From Cryomorphaceae bacterium (lineage in GTDB: Bacteria > Bacteroidota > Bacteroidia > Flavobacteriales > Flavobacteriaceae): a DNA stretch of 33,797 nucleotides. Shown here in pieces: positions 26,917 through 33,797 of this stretch; the first letter of the stretch is position 1; every line of letters begins with the position of its first letter. Under the pieces are notes generated by a model. It was not told the DNA's origin. It worked only from the letters and a program-made list of their open reading frames with translations, and did no database searches. The translations under genes were made by a program, and so were the position numbers. The stretch is from positions 1 through 33,797 of the forward strand of contig JABGTW010000012.1 in assembly GCA_018646865.1 (NCBI GenBank), in the 5' to 3' direction.

Positions 26917-28243
26917 AATTTTTATATATTTTTCCCTTCTTCATAACTAAATCAACATTTTGAAGGAGTGAGATATATTTCAAAACATTTCCCTTTACAG
27001 CTATTATGTCTGCTTGTTTTCCAACAGATATTGTACCAACATTTTCAGAAACTCCCATGAAGAAAGAAGGCCAATAAGTTGCTGATTTTATTGCATCAAG
27101 GGGATCAACCTCCATAATATTAACCCAAACATCAAGTTCATTCCATGTACTCTGAGAATGAAATTTCATTGGTATTCCACTGTCGGTACCAATCATCATA
27201 ACTACACCAGAATTTCTTAGTTGGTTAAACTTTGTTTTTAAAGTAGGTTTTCTAATTGGTGTGAGTTGAAAATAAGGTAATTCTCCTGGTTTTTTTATTG
27301 AGTTCTTGATGTCTATAATTATCGAATCTGGCAAACCTAAATGCCATGAATTATTATCTAAATGCTCATTACTTTTTATTACATCTGTATAATTATACAA
27401 TCCCTCAATTGTTGGTGTCCAAAATAACGGACCAATATTCATTTGACCTGTCCTCTCATTAATCATCTCTATAACATCATCCGGATATTTTGGAGCTGAA
27501 GAGAGTCCTGTGTGTTCAAAATTATCAATACCTGCTTTTAGACCCAATCTAATTTCTTCAGGTCGATGAGAATGAGCAATTACTTTAAGATTGTTTTTAT
27601 GTGATTCATCTACAATTGCAGATAACTCTTCAAATGTCATTTGATCTTGATCAATAAGCTTAATTACATCTACTCCAGCATTCGCAAGAGTTCTAATTTT
27701 ATTTCTAGCATCCCTCTCACCATTTACCCCCCATCTAAACTGTTCAGTTCCAGGATAAGGTTGTTTCTGAATAAATGGACCACTTACATACATAGTTGGA
27801 CCTGGGATCTCTCCTAAATTTATTTTATCTCTAACAATTAAGCTCTCTTCAAGTGGACCTCCTAAATCTCTTGCACTTGTAACACCTGCCATAAGAAGTT
27901 GGTGAGCAGAAGAAGGCATAATTACATCTTTAAACAATTTTGGATAGGTTCGATCCCAATAGTCATAGTCTGAGTGACCGTTAATCATTAAATGTACATG
28001 CATATCCCAAAGACCAGGCATTACTGACATTCCTTCAGTACTAATTATTTCATAATCACTGCTAATCTCTATTGAATTTGTTGTTCCAACTTCAATAATT
28101 GTTTCATCTTCTATCAAAATAACACTATCATGGATAGGAACATTTCCATATCCATCAATTAGTGTTCCTCCAACTAAGGCTTTTTTCTGTGCAATTGAAA
28201 ACAAAGAGGAGATTAGTGCTATAAATAAAAATATTTTTTTCAT
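26906..28243 (-). CDS. exported amidohydrolase (imidazolonepropionase-like)
   Basis: The 445-residue protein has a signal peptide ending SIAQ. The full binuclear metal set is visible: H82-x-H84 in LWDMHVHL, the probable carboxylated K195 in VIKLIDQD, H224 in VIAHSH, H244 in NFEHTG and D354 in IGTDSG. This combination is typical of Sgx9260/imidazolonepropionase-like amidohydrolases, many of which are exported dipeptidases (prolidase-like). It lies 8 bases after the Rieske oxygenase gene and is probably co-transcribed with it. Confidence 0.88.
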   Translation of the reverse strand: MKKIFLFIALISSLFSIAQKKALVGGTLIDGYGNVPIHDSVILIEDETIIEVGTTNSIEISSDYEIISTEGMSVMPGLWDMHVHLMINGHSDYDYWDRTYPKLFKDVIMPSSAHQLLMAGVTSARDLGGPLEESLIVRDKINLGEIPGPTMYVSGPFIQKQPYPGTEQFRWGVNGERDARNKIRTLANAGVDVIKLIDQDQMTFEELSAIVDESHKNNLKVIAHSHRPEEIRLGLKAGIDNFEHTGLSSAPKYPDDVIEMINERTGQMNIGPLFWTPTIEGLYNYTDVIKSNEHLDNNSWHLGLPDSIIIDIKNSIKKPGELPYFQLTPIRKPTLKTKFNQLRNSGVVMMIGTDSGIPMKFHSQSTWNELDVWVNIMEVDPLDAIKSATYWPSFFMGVSENVGTISVGKQADIIAVKGNVLKYISLLQNVDLVMKKGKIYKNSSL

Positions 28244-28251
28244 GTTTAAAT

Positions 28252-29370
28252 TTAAGAATTTATTGATTTGGCTAAGAGACTATGAAAATGATGAACACCT
28301 TTCTCCTTTGTAGGAGAAAACCTTCCCGTTTTATAAAATCTTGAATTAATTCCTTTTTGTACTCCTTCAACAACAAATTCATCCTCACGTTCTACTTTAT
28401 CAAGAGATGCTCCAGCCCCTGTTTCTAGTTTTGATTCATCAAAAACATAGGTTAGAAACTGAACTTTTGTTTTTTTATTACTAATTGGTTTTACTATGTT
28501 TATAGACAGTCCCCAAGGATAAAAATTAAGCATAATATTTGGGTATAACCAGTAATAATATGCTGCAACATTTTTTCCAAAATCAATATGTGATTCTGGA
28601 ATATCGAAGACTTCTTCACCATCTTTAGCATAACCTACTTGAAGATTATAATTTTCAAAAATTTCTGTATCATAATTGCCATAGTCTAAAATATTATTAA
28701 GGTCATTATGAACAAAGGGAATATGAAAACCTTCAAGGTAATTATCACAATACAGAGCCCAATGAGAATTAACTAAATAGTCTTTACTTAAATCACTTCT
28801 GAAAGTAAGTTTATCTAGTGGTATAAAACTTACTCTTTCTGAAATTTGATTAAAAACTAATCCTATGTCAAAGCTTGGTTCTAAACCTACAAATAAAAAA
28901 GGTCCTAAATTTTTAATTTGAAATTCTTTTAAATTATCACATTCCCGAGGAAAATTCTCTGCTTCATCAAATTCTGGCATTGATTTAAATTTTCCATCTA
29001 AATTAAATTTTCTGCCATGATACATACATTTTAAATCATTGAGTTTACACCTATTATTTACAATTATGTTAGCTCTATGAGTACAGACATTAGTTAAACA
29101 TTTATAATCATCTTTATCATCTTTAATTAATATTAAAGGTTCATCTATATAGTCTTTAATGAAGTCAAAAGGATAAACATTTGTATTGATTGTTAGTATT
29201 GATTCATGTTCAATTAATTGCCATGATCTATAGAAAACCTTTTCTTTTAATTGATCAAAGTGTATATCAGATTTATAGAATTCTGATGGAAGAGTTTCCG
29301 CAATTTTAATGTTATTTTCAACCTTAATTTTTTTCATTCGTATAGTTAAAAGTTTATTAAAGTCTAACAT
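28252..29370 (-). CDS. Rieske ring-hydroxylating oxygenase alpha subunit (choline monooxygenase-like)
   Basis: This 372-residue protein (361 if the ATG at residue 12 is used) has a Rieske domain with C96-x-H98 and C115-x2-H118. The mononuclear iron site appears in the catalytic domain as D209, H216 and H221 (CDNYLEGFHIPFVH). The closest general resemblance I recall is to choline/carnitine monooxygenase-type oxygenases, which attack quaternary amines. No reductase or ferredoxin partner is adjacent. The amidohydrolase follows 8 bases downstream on the same strand. Substrate is unknown. Confidence 0.85.
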   Translation of the reverse strand: MLDFNKLLTIRMKKIKVENNIKIAETLPSEFYKSDIHFDQLKEKVFYRSWQLIEHESILTINTNVYPFDFIKDYIDEPLILIKDDKDDYKCLTNVCTHRANIIVNNRCKLNDLKCMYHGRKFNLDGKFKSMPEFDEAENFPRECDNLKEFQIKNLGPFLFVGLEPSFDIGLVFNQISERVSFIPLDKLTFRSDLSKDYLVNSHWALYCDNYLEGFHIPFVHNDLNNILDYGNYDTEIFENYNLQVGYAKDGEEVFDIPESHIDFGKNVAAYYYWLYPNIMLNFYPWGLSINIVKPISNKKTKVQFLTYVFDESKLETGAGASLDKVEREDEFVVEGVQKGINSRFYKTGRFSPTKEKGVHHFHSLLAKSINS

Positions 29371-29427
29371 ACTTAGCTTAAGTATTAATTATACAACTTA
29401 GATTTATTGAAAATTAAAACAATTTTT

Positions 29428-29940
29428 ATGGAAAGAAGAAAATTTTTACAAAATACTTGTCCAACTGTAACATTTGCTTTTTTTGGACTTTCTTTTGTTC
29501 AAGCCTGTTCCAAATCTGATGATGAAGCTTCTTCCTATGATTCAAATTCTAATGGTAATTCAAATGATCCATACGGAAATGATTCTCAAACTACCAACGG
29601 AATAACTGTAAGTGGAAATACAATCACTTTAGATTTAACTAATTCTAACTTTAGTAATTTGACGAGTCCAGGGGACTTTGTTAATTTAACATCTGTGGAC
29701 TTACTTGTTCTAAAAATATCTAATTCTGAATTTAGAGCTTTTAACAACTGTTGTCCTCACAATGGCTCAAAGAATGCCTGGTCTTATTCTAACGAGAAAT
29801 TTCAGTGCGCAACACATGGTAATAGCTTTTCAATTGATGGAAATGATGCCAAAGAATGTAATTCTGGATCAACCTCAGGTGGACTAAAAAGATATACATC
29901 GTCACTAGCAGGAGATACACTAACAATTACTAAGGCATAA
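29428..29940 (+). CDS. Rieske 2Fe-2S lipoprotein with Tat-like signal
   Basis: Starting from the ATG at 29428 (a TTG at 29407 is also in frame), the protein has 170 residues. The N-terminus MERRKFLQ is a Tat-type twin-arginine signal, followed by a hydrophobic stretch and a lipobox at C27 (VQAC). A Ser/Asn/Gly-rich linker (about 30-60) leads to a Rieske domain with C109-P-H111 and C127-x2-H130, the two Cys-His pairs for a 2Fe-2S cluster. It is probably a membrane-tethered periplasmic electron carrier. Two palindromes separate it from the b561-like gene. Confidence 0.85.
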   Translation: MERRKFLQNTCPTVTFAFFGLSFVQACSKSDDEASSYDSNSNGNSNDPYGNDSQTTNGITVSGNTITLDLTNSNFSNLTSPGDFVNLTSVDLLVLKISNSEFRAFNNCCPHNGSKNAWSYSNEKFQCATHGNSFSIDGNDAKECNSGSTSGGLKRYTSSLAGDTLTITKA

Positions 29941-29969
29941 ATAATTTTATAACTTAGAACTGATTTAAT

Positions 29970-30011
29970 AAGGATGATAATTATCATCTTTATTATTATT
30001 CTATAATAATA
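29970..30011 (+). terminator. two adjacent palindromes, likely terminator of the Rieske gene
   Basis: AAGGATGATAA/TTATCATCTTT (29970-29991) is an 11-bp palindrome with one G-T pair. TATTATTA/TAATAATA (29991-30011) follows with a 5-base loop. The first stem runs into a T-rich stretch, as expected for a weak terminator. Together they fill the gap before the b561-like gene, so they could instead be an operator. Confidence 0.45.
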
Positions 30012-30021
30012 CTTTTATCCT

Positions 30022-30666
30022 ATGTTAACACTAAATAAATTATCTGACAAAAGAGCTAACTCTTTTTTATTTGCTTTAATGTTTGTTTTCACTCTAAGCT
30101 TTTCAGAATCTTATTCCCAAGACTTTTTAGATGAATTTGATTCACTTATAGAAGAAGAAAATATTGATTTACTTCCTGAAAAAATGATTTTTACTCAAAA
30201 ATGGCTTTGGGGAGAAAAAGGTCTTCTTAGAAAAACTGGTATTTCTGAATTAACTCTTGAAAACCGTGAAAAAGAATTAATCTTAAGAGAAAAATTACTT
30301 AAAGCTCACCAGATACTTGGTTATATTACTTTTGCTGGGATGATTGCCCAAGGAATCGTTGGGTCAAAACTATACAATGGAGATTATTCTCTTGAGGATA
30401 CTCATGAAGCTATTGGTGCGTTTGTAAACACTACATATTTTACTGGTGCTGGATTATCCCTTTTTACCCCACCTCCTTTGGTTTCAAGAGAAATTAAAGG
30501 ATTTAATAATATGAAAGCTCATAAAATTTTAGCTACCATTCATGCTTCTGCAATGATTATGACTAATTTGACTTCTGAGGGAGATAAATCAGTTCATAGA
30601 GCGTCTGCATATAGTGCTTTTGGCTCCTATACACTAGCAATGATAGCGGTTACATTTAATTTCTAA
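30022..30666 (+). CDS. probable cytochrome b561-like membrane protein
   Basis: This 214-residue protein has a signal-like first helix ending SYSQ, a soluble stretch (33-90), then four likely transmembrane helices (about 95-115, 128-148, 166-184 and 194-213). Histidines lie at H96, H128, H167, H174 and H192, at or near helix ends, a layout like the heme-b-ligating core of b561/DOMON-type proteins. It shares one base with the next gene (stop TAA, start ATG), which encodes a YceI protein. In E. coli a b561 gene (yceJ) pairs with yceI, which supports the call. I could not match it to a named family by sequence alone. Confidence 0.55.
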   Translation: MLTLNKLSDKRANSFLFALMFVFTLSFSESYSQDFLDEFDSLIEEENIDLLPEKMIFTQKWLWGEKGLLRKTGISELTLENREKELILREKLLKAHQILGYITFAGMIAQGIVGSKLYNGDYSLEDTHEAIGAFVNTTYFTGAGLSLFTPPPLVSREIKGFNNMKAHKILATIHASAMIMTNLTSEGDKSVHRASAYSAFGSYTLAMIAVTFNF

Positions 30667-31196
30667 TGAGATACTTATATATACTTTTATTTTTTTTCAT
30701 TAGCAATATTTACTCACAAGAAATATGGCAAATAGATCAAAATTCTTCACAAATAAAGTATTCAGGCAGTCATTTTCTTCATAATTGGAGCGCTGAAAAT
30801 AATAAAATTGCAGGTGTAATTAAGATTAATGATAGATCAATTGAAAATGTTGGAGTTGTCGCCAAAGTTTCAGAATTTGAAAGTGGAAACTCTAATTTAG
30901 ACAGTAATTCTTATAGGGTTTTAGAAGCCTTAAGGTTTCCTAACATAATTTTTAAATCTGTAATAATTAATAATCAAGAAAATACACCTTCAATTGAAGG
31001 AGTTTTAAATTTCCATGGAATTGAAAAAAATATTTTTGTTGATTTGACATTCACCCACAAAGAAAATTCAGTTCAAATAGAAGGAATGTTTGCTGTTAAT
31101 TTATCAGATTTTCAAATAAAGCGACCTTCACTAATGCTTCAAAAGGTAGATGATGAAATTTTAGTTGAGCTTGACTTAATTTTTGTAAAACGCTAA
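30666..31196 (+). CDS. yceI: YceI-family exported lipocalin-like protein
   Basis: The 176-residue protein has a signal peptide ending IYSQ and opens with IWQIDQNSSQIKYSGSHFLHNW, the YceI pattern. The family's LDSNSYRVLEALRFPNIIFKS and GVLNFHGIEKNI segments are present (about 80-130). YceI proteins are periplasmic beta-barrels that bind isoprenoid or quinone-like molecules and are linked to acid or redox stress. It overlaps the b561-like gene by one base, so the two are translated together. It meets the convergent esterase with a 4-base overlap. Confidence 0.9.
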   Translation: MRYLYILLFFFISNIYSQEIWQIDQNSSQIKYSGSHFLHNWSAENNKIAGVIKINDRSIENVGVVAKVSEFESGNSNLDSNSYRVLEALRFPNIIFKSVIINNQENTPSIEGVLNFHGIEKNIFVDLTFTHKENSVQIEGMFAVNLSDFQIKRPSLMLQKVDDEILVELDLIFVKR

Positions 31197-32059
31197 TATT
31201 GATGGAATCCCATTGATATAAACTCTAGAACTTTTGGAAGAGATTCTCTCCAATAAGTCCATGTATGAGCTCCATCTCTTACACGGTATTCATGATTTAT
31301 TCCTTTCTTGCTAAAGGCTATGTGAATAAGGCTATTGTCTTCATATAAATAATCATCATCACCACAATCAATGAACCATCTAATAGAATTTAATTTTTTA
31401 AGAGGTATATTATCAATTAATTCAAGGGGATGATTTGTTTTTAAAAGAAATTCCATTTCAGCTCTAGTAAATTCAATTCCATATCTTTTTATTCTTTCTA
31501 AAGACTCTTCAACATTTAAAGAGCCAGTTGCCGCACTTAAAGGTGCCGCAGCGGAAAAAAGATCTAATCTATGAAGAGCATATGTAAAAGTTCCTCCTCC
31601 ACCCATTGACAATCCTGATATTGCTCTAAATTTTTTTTCAGATTTAATTCTATATTTAGATTCAACATGTGGCATTAATTCATTAAAAAAGAAATCTTCA
31701 TACATCCAATCTTTAGATGGCATGTTAAAGTATCCTACTCTACCTGTATTAGCATCTGGCATAACAATAATCATGGGTGTTGCCTTTCCATTGATAATTG
31801 AGTTATCTGCTATTTTTTTAACCTCACCAAATTGAATCCATCCAGTTTGATCATCACCAAGTCCATGAAGTAAATAAAGCACAGGATAACTTCTAGATGA
31901 GGTTTCATAATCTGGTGGAAGATATATTGCATAATTTCTTTCCATATTAAGAATTTCACTATTCATAGTAAGGTTGTCAAATACCTTGCTTTGACCATAA
32001 ATGAAATTTGTCAAAAACAAGGTCAACAATAAAATTGAGAGTCTGTAAGTTTTTTTCAT
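31193..32059 (-). CDS. exported esterase D / feruloyl-esterase-like alpha/beta hydrolase
   Basis: The 288-residue protein has a signal peptide ending YGQ. The triad is visible as S151 in GLSMGGGG, an aspartate near D235 in the CGDDD segment, and H265 in DGAHTWTYW. The oxyanion segment LYLLHGLGDD lies at 61-70. This matches the esterase D / XynZ-type group, which includes feruloyl and acetyl-xylan esterases. It probably removes ester groups from polymers in the periplasm or outside the cell; the substrate is not readable. Confidence 0.88.
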   Translation of the reverse strand: MKKTYRLSILLLTLFLTNFIYGQSKVFDNLTMNSEILNMERNYAIYLPPDYETSSRSYPVLYLLHGLGDDQTGWIQFGEVKKIADNSIINGKATPMIIVMPDANTGRVGYFNMPSKDWMYEDFFFNELMPHVESKYRIKSEKKFRAISGLSMGGGGTFTYALHRLDLFSAAAPLSAATGSLNVEESLERIKRYGIEFTRAEMEFLLKTNHPLELIDNIPLKKLNSIRWFIDCGDDDYLYEDNSLIHIAFSKKGINHEYRVRDGAHTWTYWRESLPKVLEFISMGFHQY

Positions 32060-32118
32060 ATAAACAATTTATTAAATAAATATTATATTTAGTACTTAAC
32101 CATTAAATCAATTAACAA

Positions 32119-32631
32119 ATGAAAAAAATATTTTTAACACTATTACTAAGTTTTGCAATTTTAAGTTGTGAAACTCCAACTCAAACCAACTCAGAATTTC
32201 CTTCAGTAGTTGACTCTAGTCAATATGAAGAAATAGCAAATGCATTTAACGATGCATTAAATTCACAAGATGTTGATCTTGCAATGTCATACTTTTCTGA
32301 TGATGCTGTATGGTCATTTCCTAATGGAGTTCAAGTTGAAGGTAAAGAGGCAATTTCAAGCCTAATGCAAACAACTTCATCTATTTGGACATCTATTGAA
32401 AATAGTGATGACACAAACTATTTGGCATTAGAGGGAACAAATGAAGCTGGAGAGGATTTTAAAGTTCTTTTAAGCTGGGGGGCTTCTACATACTCTAATG
32501 ATATGAATTCTATAACAATTCCTTACCATAATGTTATTTTCTTTAACGATGATAACAAAATGAGTTTCCAAGGTGGATACTATGATAGAACAAAATTTGT
32601 TGAATCTTATGATGAAGATCCAATAAAATAA
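32119..32631 (+). CDS. NTF2/SnoaL-like lipoprotein (first of a pair)
   Basis: The 170-residue protein has a lipobox at C17 (ILSC) followed by ETPT. A SnoaL-like/NTF2-like domain covers most of the rest: EEIANAFNDALNSQDVDLAMSYFSDDAVW, with later strands ending IIFFNDDNKMSFQGGYYD. The fold is a cone-shaped alpha+beta barrel that binds or transforms small ligands; function cannot be read. A strong terminator follows. The next gene encodes a similar lipoprotein. Confidence 0.8.
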   Translation: MKKIFLTLLLSFAILSCETPTQTNSEFPSVVDSSQYEEIANAFNDALNSQDVDLAMSYFSDDAVWSFPNGVQVEGKEAISSLMQTTSSIWTSIENSDDTNYLALEGTNEAGEDFKVLLSWGASTYSNDMNSITIPYHNVIFFNDDNKMSFQGGYYDRTKFVESYDEDPIK

Positions 32632-32652
32632 TATTGATATTTTAATACAATT

Positions 32653-32680
32653 AAACCCCTGATTTACAGGGGTTTTTTTA
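32653..32680 (+). terminator. rho-independent terminator after the first NTF2-like gene
   Basis: AAACCCCT (32653-32660) pairs with AGGGGTTT (32668-32675) across a 7-base loop, and a run of T follows. It lies 21 bases after the stop at 32631. Confidence 0.85.
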
Positions 32681-32706
32681 TTTTTGAGATTAATAAAAAA
32701 ATAATT

Positions 32707-33240
32707 ATGAAAAAATATGCTTTAGTATTAATGATTTTATTTGCTTCATGTGAAGCTCCAACTACTGGAGTTAGTGAAACAGATTCAAACACATTTGAAA
32801 AAAATGTAGAAACTTTAAAGAATGACTTTATTAAAGGTTATGAAGAAGGAAATTTTGACAAAGTAGTATCTGTATTTGCTGATTCTATTAAATGGTATGG
32901 ACCTGGAGTTAATTCAGAAATGAAAGAAGGAATTGATATCTTAAAAGAAAATGTTTCTTTTTGGATGGGTAATTTTGAAAATATTTCTTTCACTGAAGGG
33001 GGTGGTCTTCCAGGAACAGATATTGGATTTTGGGGTGGGAACACTTATCCAGTATCTGATGCAATGTCTGGCCCAAATAACGTAAGGATGTATGGGACAT
33101 GGGATATAACAAACTCAACTACTGGAAAAGAAGCAACATTTAAACATTACGTGGTGTTAAACTTTAATGAAGATGGACAGGTACATACGGTTACTGAATA
33201 TGCAGATGTTGGTGGATTAATGACCACTTTTGATGAATAA
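32707..33240 (+). CDS. NTF2/SnoaL-like lipoprotein (second of a pair)
   Basis: The 177-residue protein has a lipobox at C15 (FASC) followed by EAPT, nearly the same as the first copy (ETPT). The NTF2-like domain starts at FIKGYEEGNFDKVVSVFADSIKWYGPG and ends with FKHYVVLNFNEDGQVHTVTEYAD. The two proteins look like old paralogues, since only the lipoprotein end and the general fold are alike. It lies after a strong terminator, so it probably has its own promoter, though none is clear. Confidence 0.8.
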   Translation: MKKYALVLMILFASCEAPTTGVSETDSNTFEKNVETLKNDFIKGYEEGNFDKVVSVFADSIKWYGPGVNSEMKEGIDILKENVSFWMGNFENISFTEGGGLPGTDIGFWGGNTYPVSDAMSGPNNVRMYGTWDITNSTTGKEATFKHYVVLNFNEDGQVHTVTEYADVGGLMTTFDE

Positions 33241-33300
33241 TTGTTAATAATTATTTTATCTCATAGTAGTGATAACTATAAAATCTTGATAGATTTACCT

Positions 33301-33317
33301 GTTGGCTTTCAGCTAAC
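33301..33317 (+). other. small hairpin in the 3' intergenic region
   Basis: GTTGGCT and AGCTAAC pair over 7 bp (one G-T) across a TTC loop. It lies about 25 bases before the terminator. It could be part of an untranslated 3' end or a small RNA, or chance. The rest of 33241-33473 holds no gene I can see. Confidence 0.3.
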
Positions 33318-33338
33318 ATAAATTGGTTTATGGTTAAT

Positions 33339-33374
33339 AAAAACCCTTAAGTAGTTTTACTTAAGGGTTTTTTT
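33339..33374. terminator. strong bidirectional terminator
   Basis: AAACCCTTAAGTA (33341-33353) pairs perfectly with TACTTAAGGGTTT (33358-33370) across a GTTT loop. A and T runs extend the stem on both sides, so it can terminate both the second NTF2-like gene (+) and the NTF2-like gene on the minus strand. Confidence 0.88.
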
Positions 33375-33473
33375 ATGATGATAAGTTTATGACTATTAAC
33401 CAAGTGTAATATATTGATTAATAGGTATTAAAGAGGTTTAAATAAATTATAGTTATCTACAAAATATCAACAA

Positions 33474-33797
33474 CTATTGAGAGTCATCTTTAATATTGTA
33501 CTGACTTAAGGTAATAATCTTCCCATCAACAATATAATAACTTTCGTGTTGTAGAGTTGAAGATTCTTCTTTATCATCTGTAGCTGGATAAATCACAGTG
33601 AAACCAGCTTGAACATGCTCACCTCCGATTGATGGATCTAGATCAACAGAAAAAGCATAATCATATGTCCAAGTAGTATTCCCCCCAGTACTAATTGATT
33701 CAATAAAAGAATCAAAAGTGTTAGTAGATAATCCATTAGGCCTCATAACCACAACGGAATCAGCAAAATATTGTCTCATTCCCTCATAATCTTGATC
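33474..33797 (-). CDS. NTF2/SnoaL-like protein, 5' end cut by the window
   Basis: The frame is open to the right edge, so the true start is outside the window. An internal ATG at 33779 is unlikely to be the start because the codons before it read DQDYEG, a natural continuation of a SnoaL-like helix (DQDYEGMRQYFADSVVVM). At least 107 residues are visible, including a beta strand pattern ending YYIVDGKIITLSQYNI. It is convergent with the second NTF2-like gene across the bidirectional terminator. Function is unknown. Confidence 0.75.
   Translation of the reverse strand, partial: DQDYEGMRQYFADSVVVMRPNGLSTNTFDSFIESISTGGNTTWTYDYAFSVDLDPSIGGEHVQAGFTVIYPATDDKEESSTLQHESYYIVDGKIITLSQYNIKDDSQ

Noticed and set aside
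1-33797. Mobile element, prophage, CRISPR or defence island
   Set aside because: I found no transposase, integrase, repeat array, tRNA target site or defence-type gene; the gene content looks like ordinary chromosome.

Overview
The window is a gene-dense, AT-rich piece of chromosome (roughly 30% GC by eye). It most likely comes from a marine member of the Flavobacteriia (Bacteroidota). The signs are many short N-terminal signals of the form MKK...SC (lipoproteins) or ending in SQ, family members typical of that group (DUF5916/CBM9 outer-membrane protein, DUF5117/5118 metalloprotease, YpdA-type reductase, DUF1080 lipoprotein), A-rich leaders instead of Shine-Dalgarno sites, and several matches to the Bacteroidota -7 promoter element TAnnTTTG. 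I see no rRNA, tRNA, CRISPR array, transposase, integrase or phage gene, and no gene-free stretch longer than about 240 bases. It looks like ordinary streamlined chromosome rather than an island.

Layout. 1-5.7 kb: a DUF885-like exported protein (-), a DUF5916 outer-membrane protein and a DUF1080 lipoprotein (+), a small membrane protein (-) and a GNAT acetyltransferase (+). 5.7-11.5 kb: a D-aminoacylase-like lipoprotein (-), an SCCPDH-type dehydrogenase (+), a small exported protein and a large exported zinc metalloprotease (+). 11.4-14 kb: a ParB-fold protein resembling SbnI/SerK free-serine kinases (-), a methyltransferase and a Tas-like aldo/keto reductase (+), and a DUF805 membrane protein (-). 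14-19.1 kb: a tight operon of a 1007-residue kinase / M23 peptidase / class III aminotransferase fusion, a membrane-anchored M20 peptidase and a SOUL protein. 19.2-21.5 kb: a porin - PII - ammonium transporter operon closed by a terminator. 21.5-26.9 kb: a lysine/saccharopine dehydrogenase-like enzyme and an SGNH hydrolase lipoprotein (+), a GH3 lipoprotein overlapping a DUF1643 gene (-), and a YpdA-like reductase (+). 26.9-31.2 kb: an amidohydrolase and a choline-monooxygenase-like Rieske oxygenase (-), then a Tat-like Rieske lipoprotein, a probable cytochrome b561-like membrane protein and YceI (+). 31.2-33.8 kb: an esterase (-) and three NTF2/SnoaL-like proteins, the last cut by the window edge.

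How the genes fit together. Much of the window is envelope-located scavenging: peptidases, amidohydrolases, a glycosidase, esterases and a porin, feeding nitrogen metabolism (PII/Amt, amino-acid dehydrogenases). The part that best fits an under-described system is the kinase-M23-phospholyase fusion with its M20 and SOUL neighbours. By family knowledge its terminal domains phosphorylate an amino alcohol and then remove ammonia and phosphate from it. Other points worth a second look are the SbnI/SerK-like protein with a palindrome in its divergent promoter region, the b561-YceI pair beside a Rieske lipoprotein, and a 13-bp hairpin that covers the start codon of the metalloprotease.
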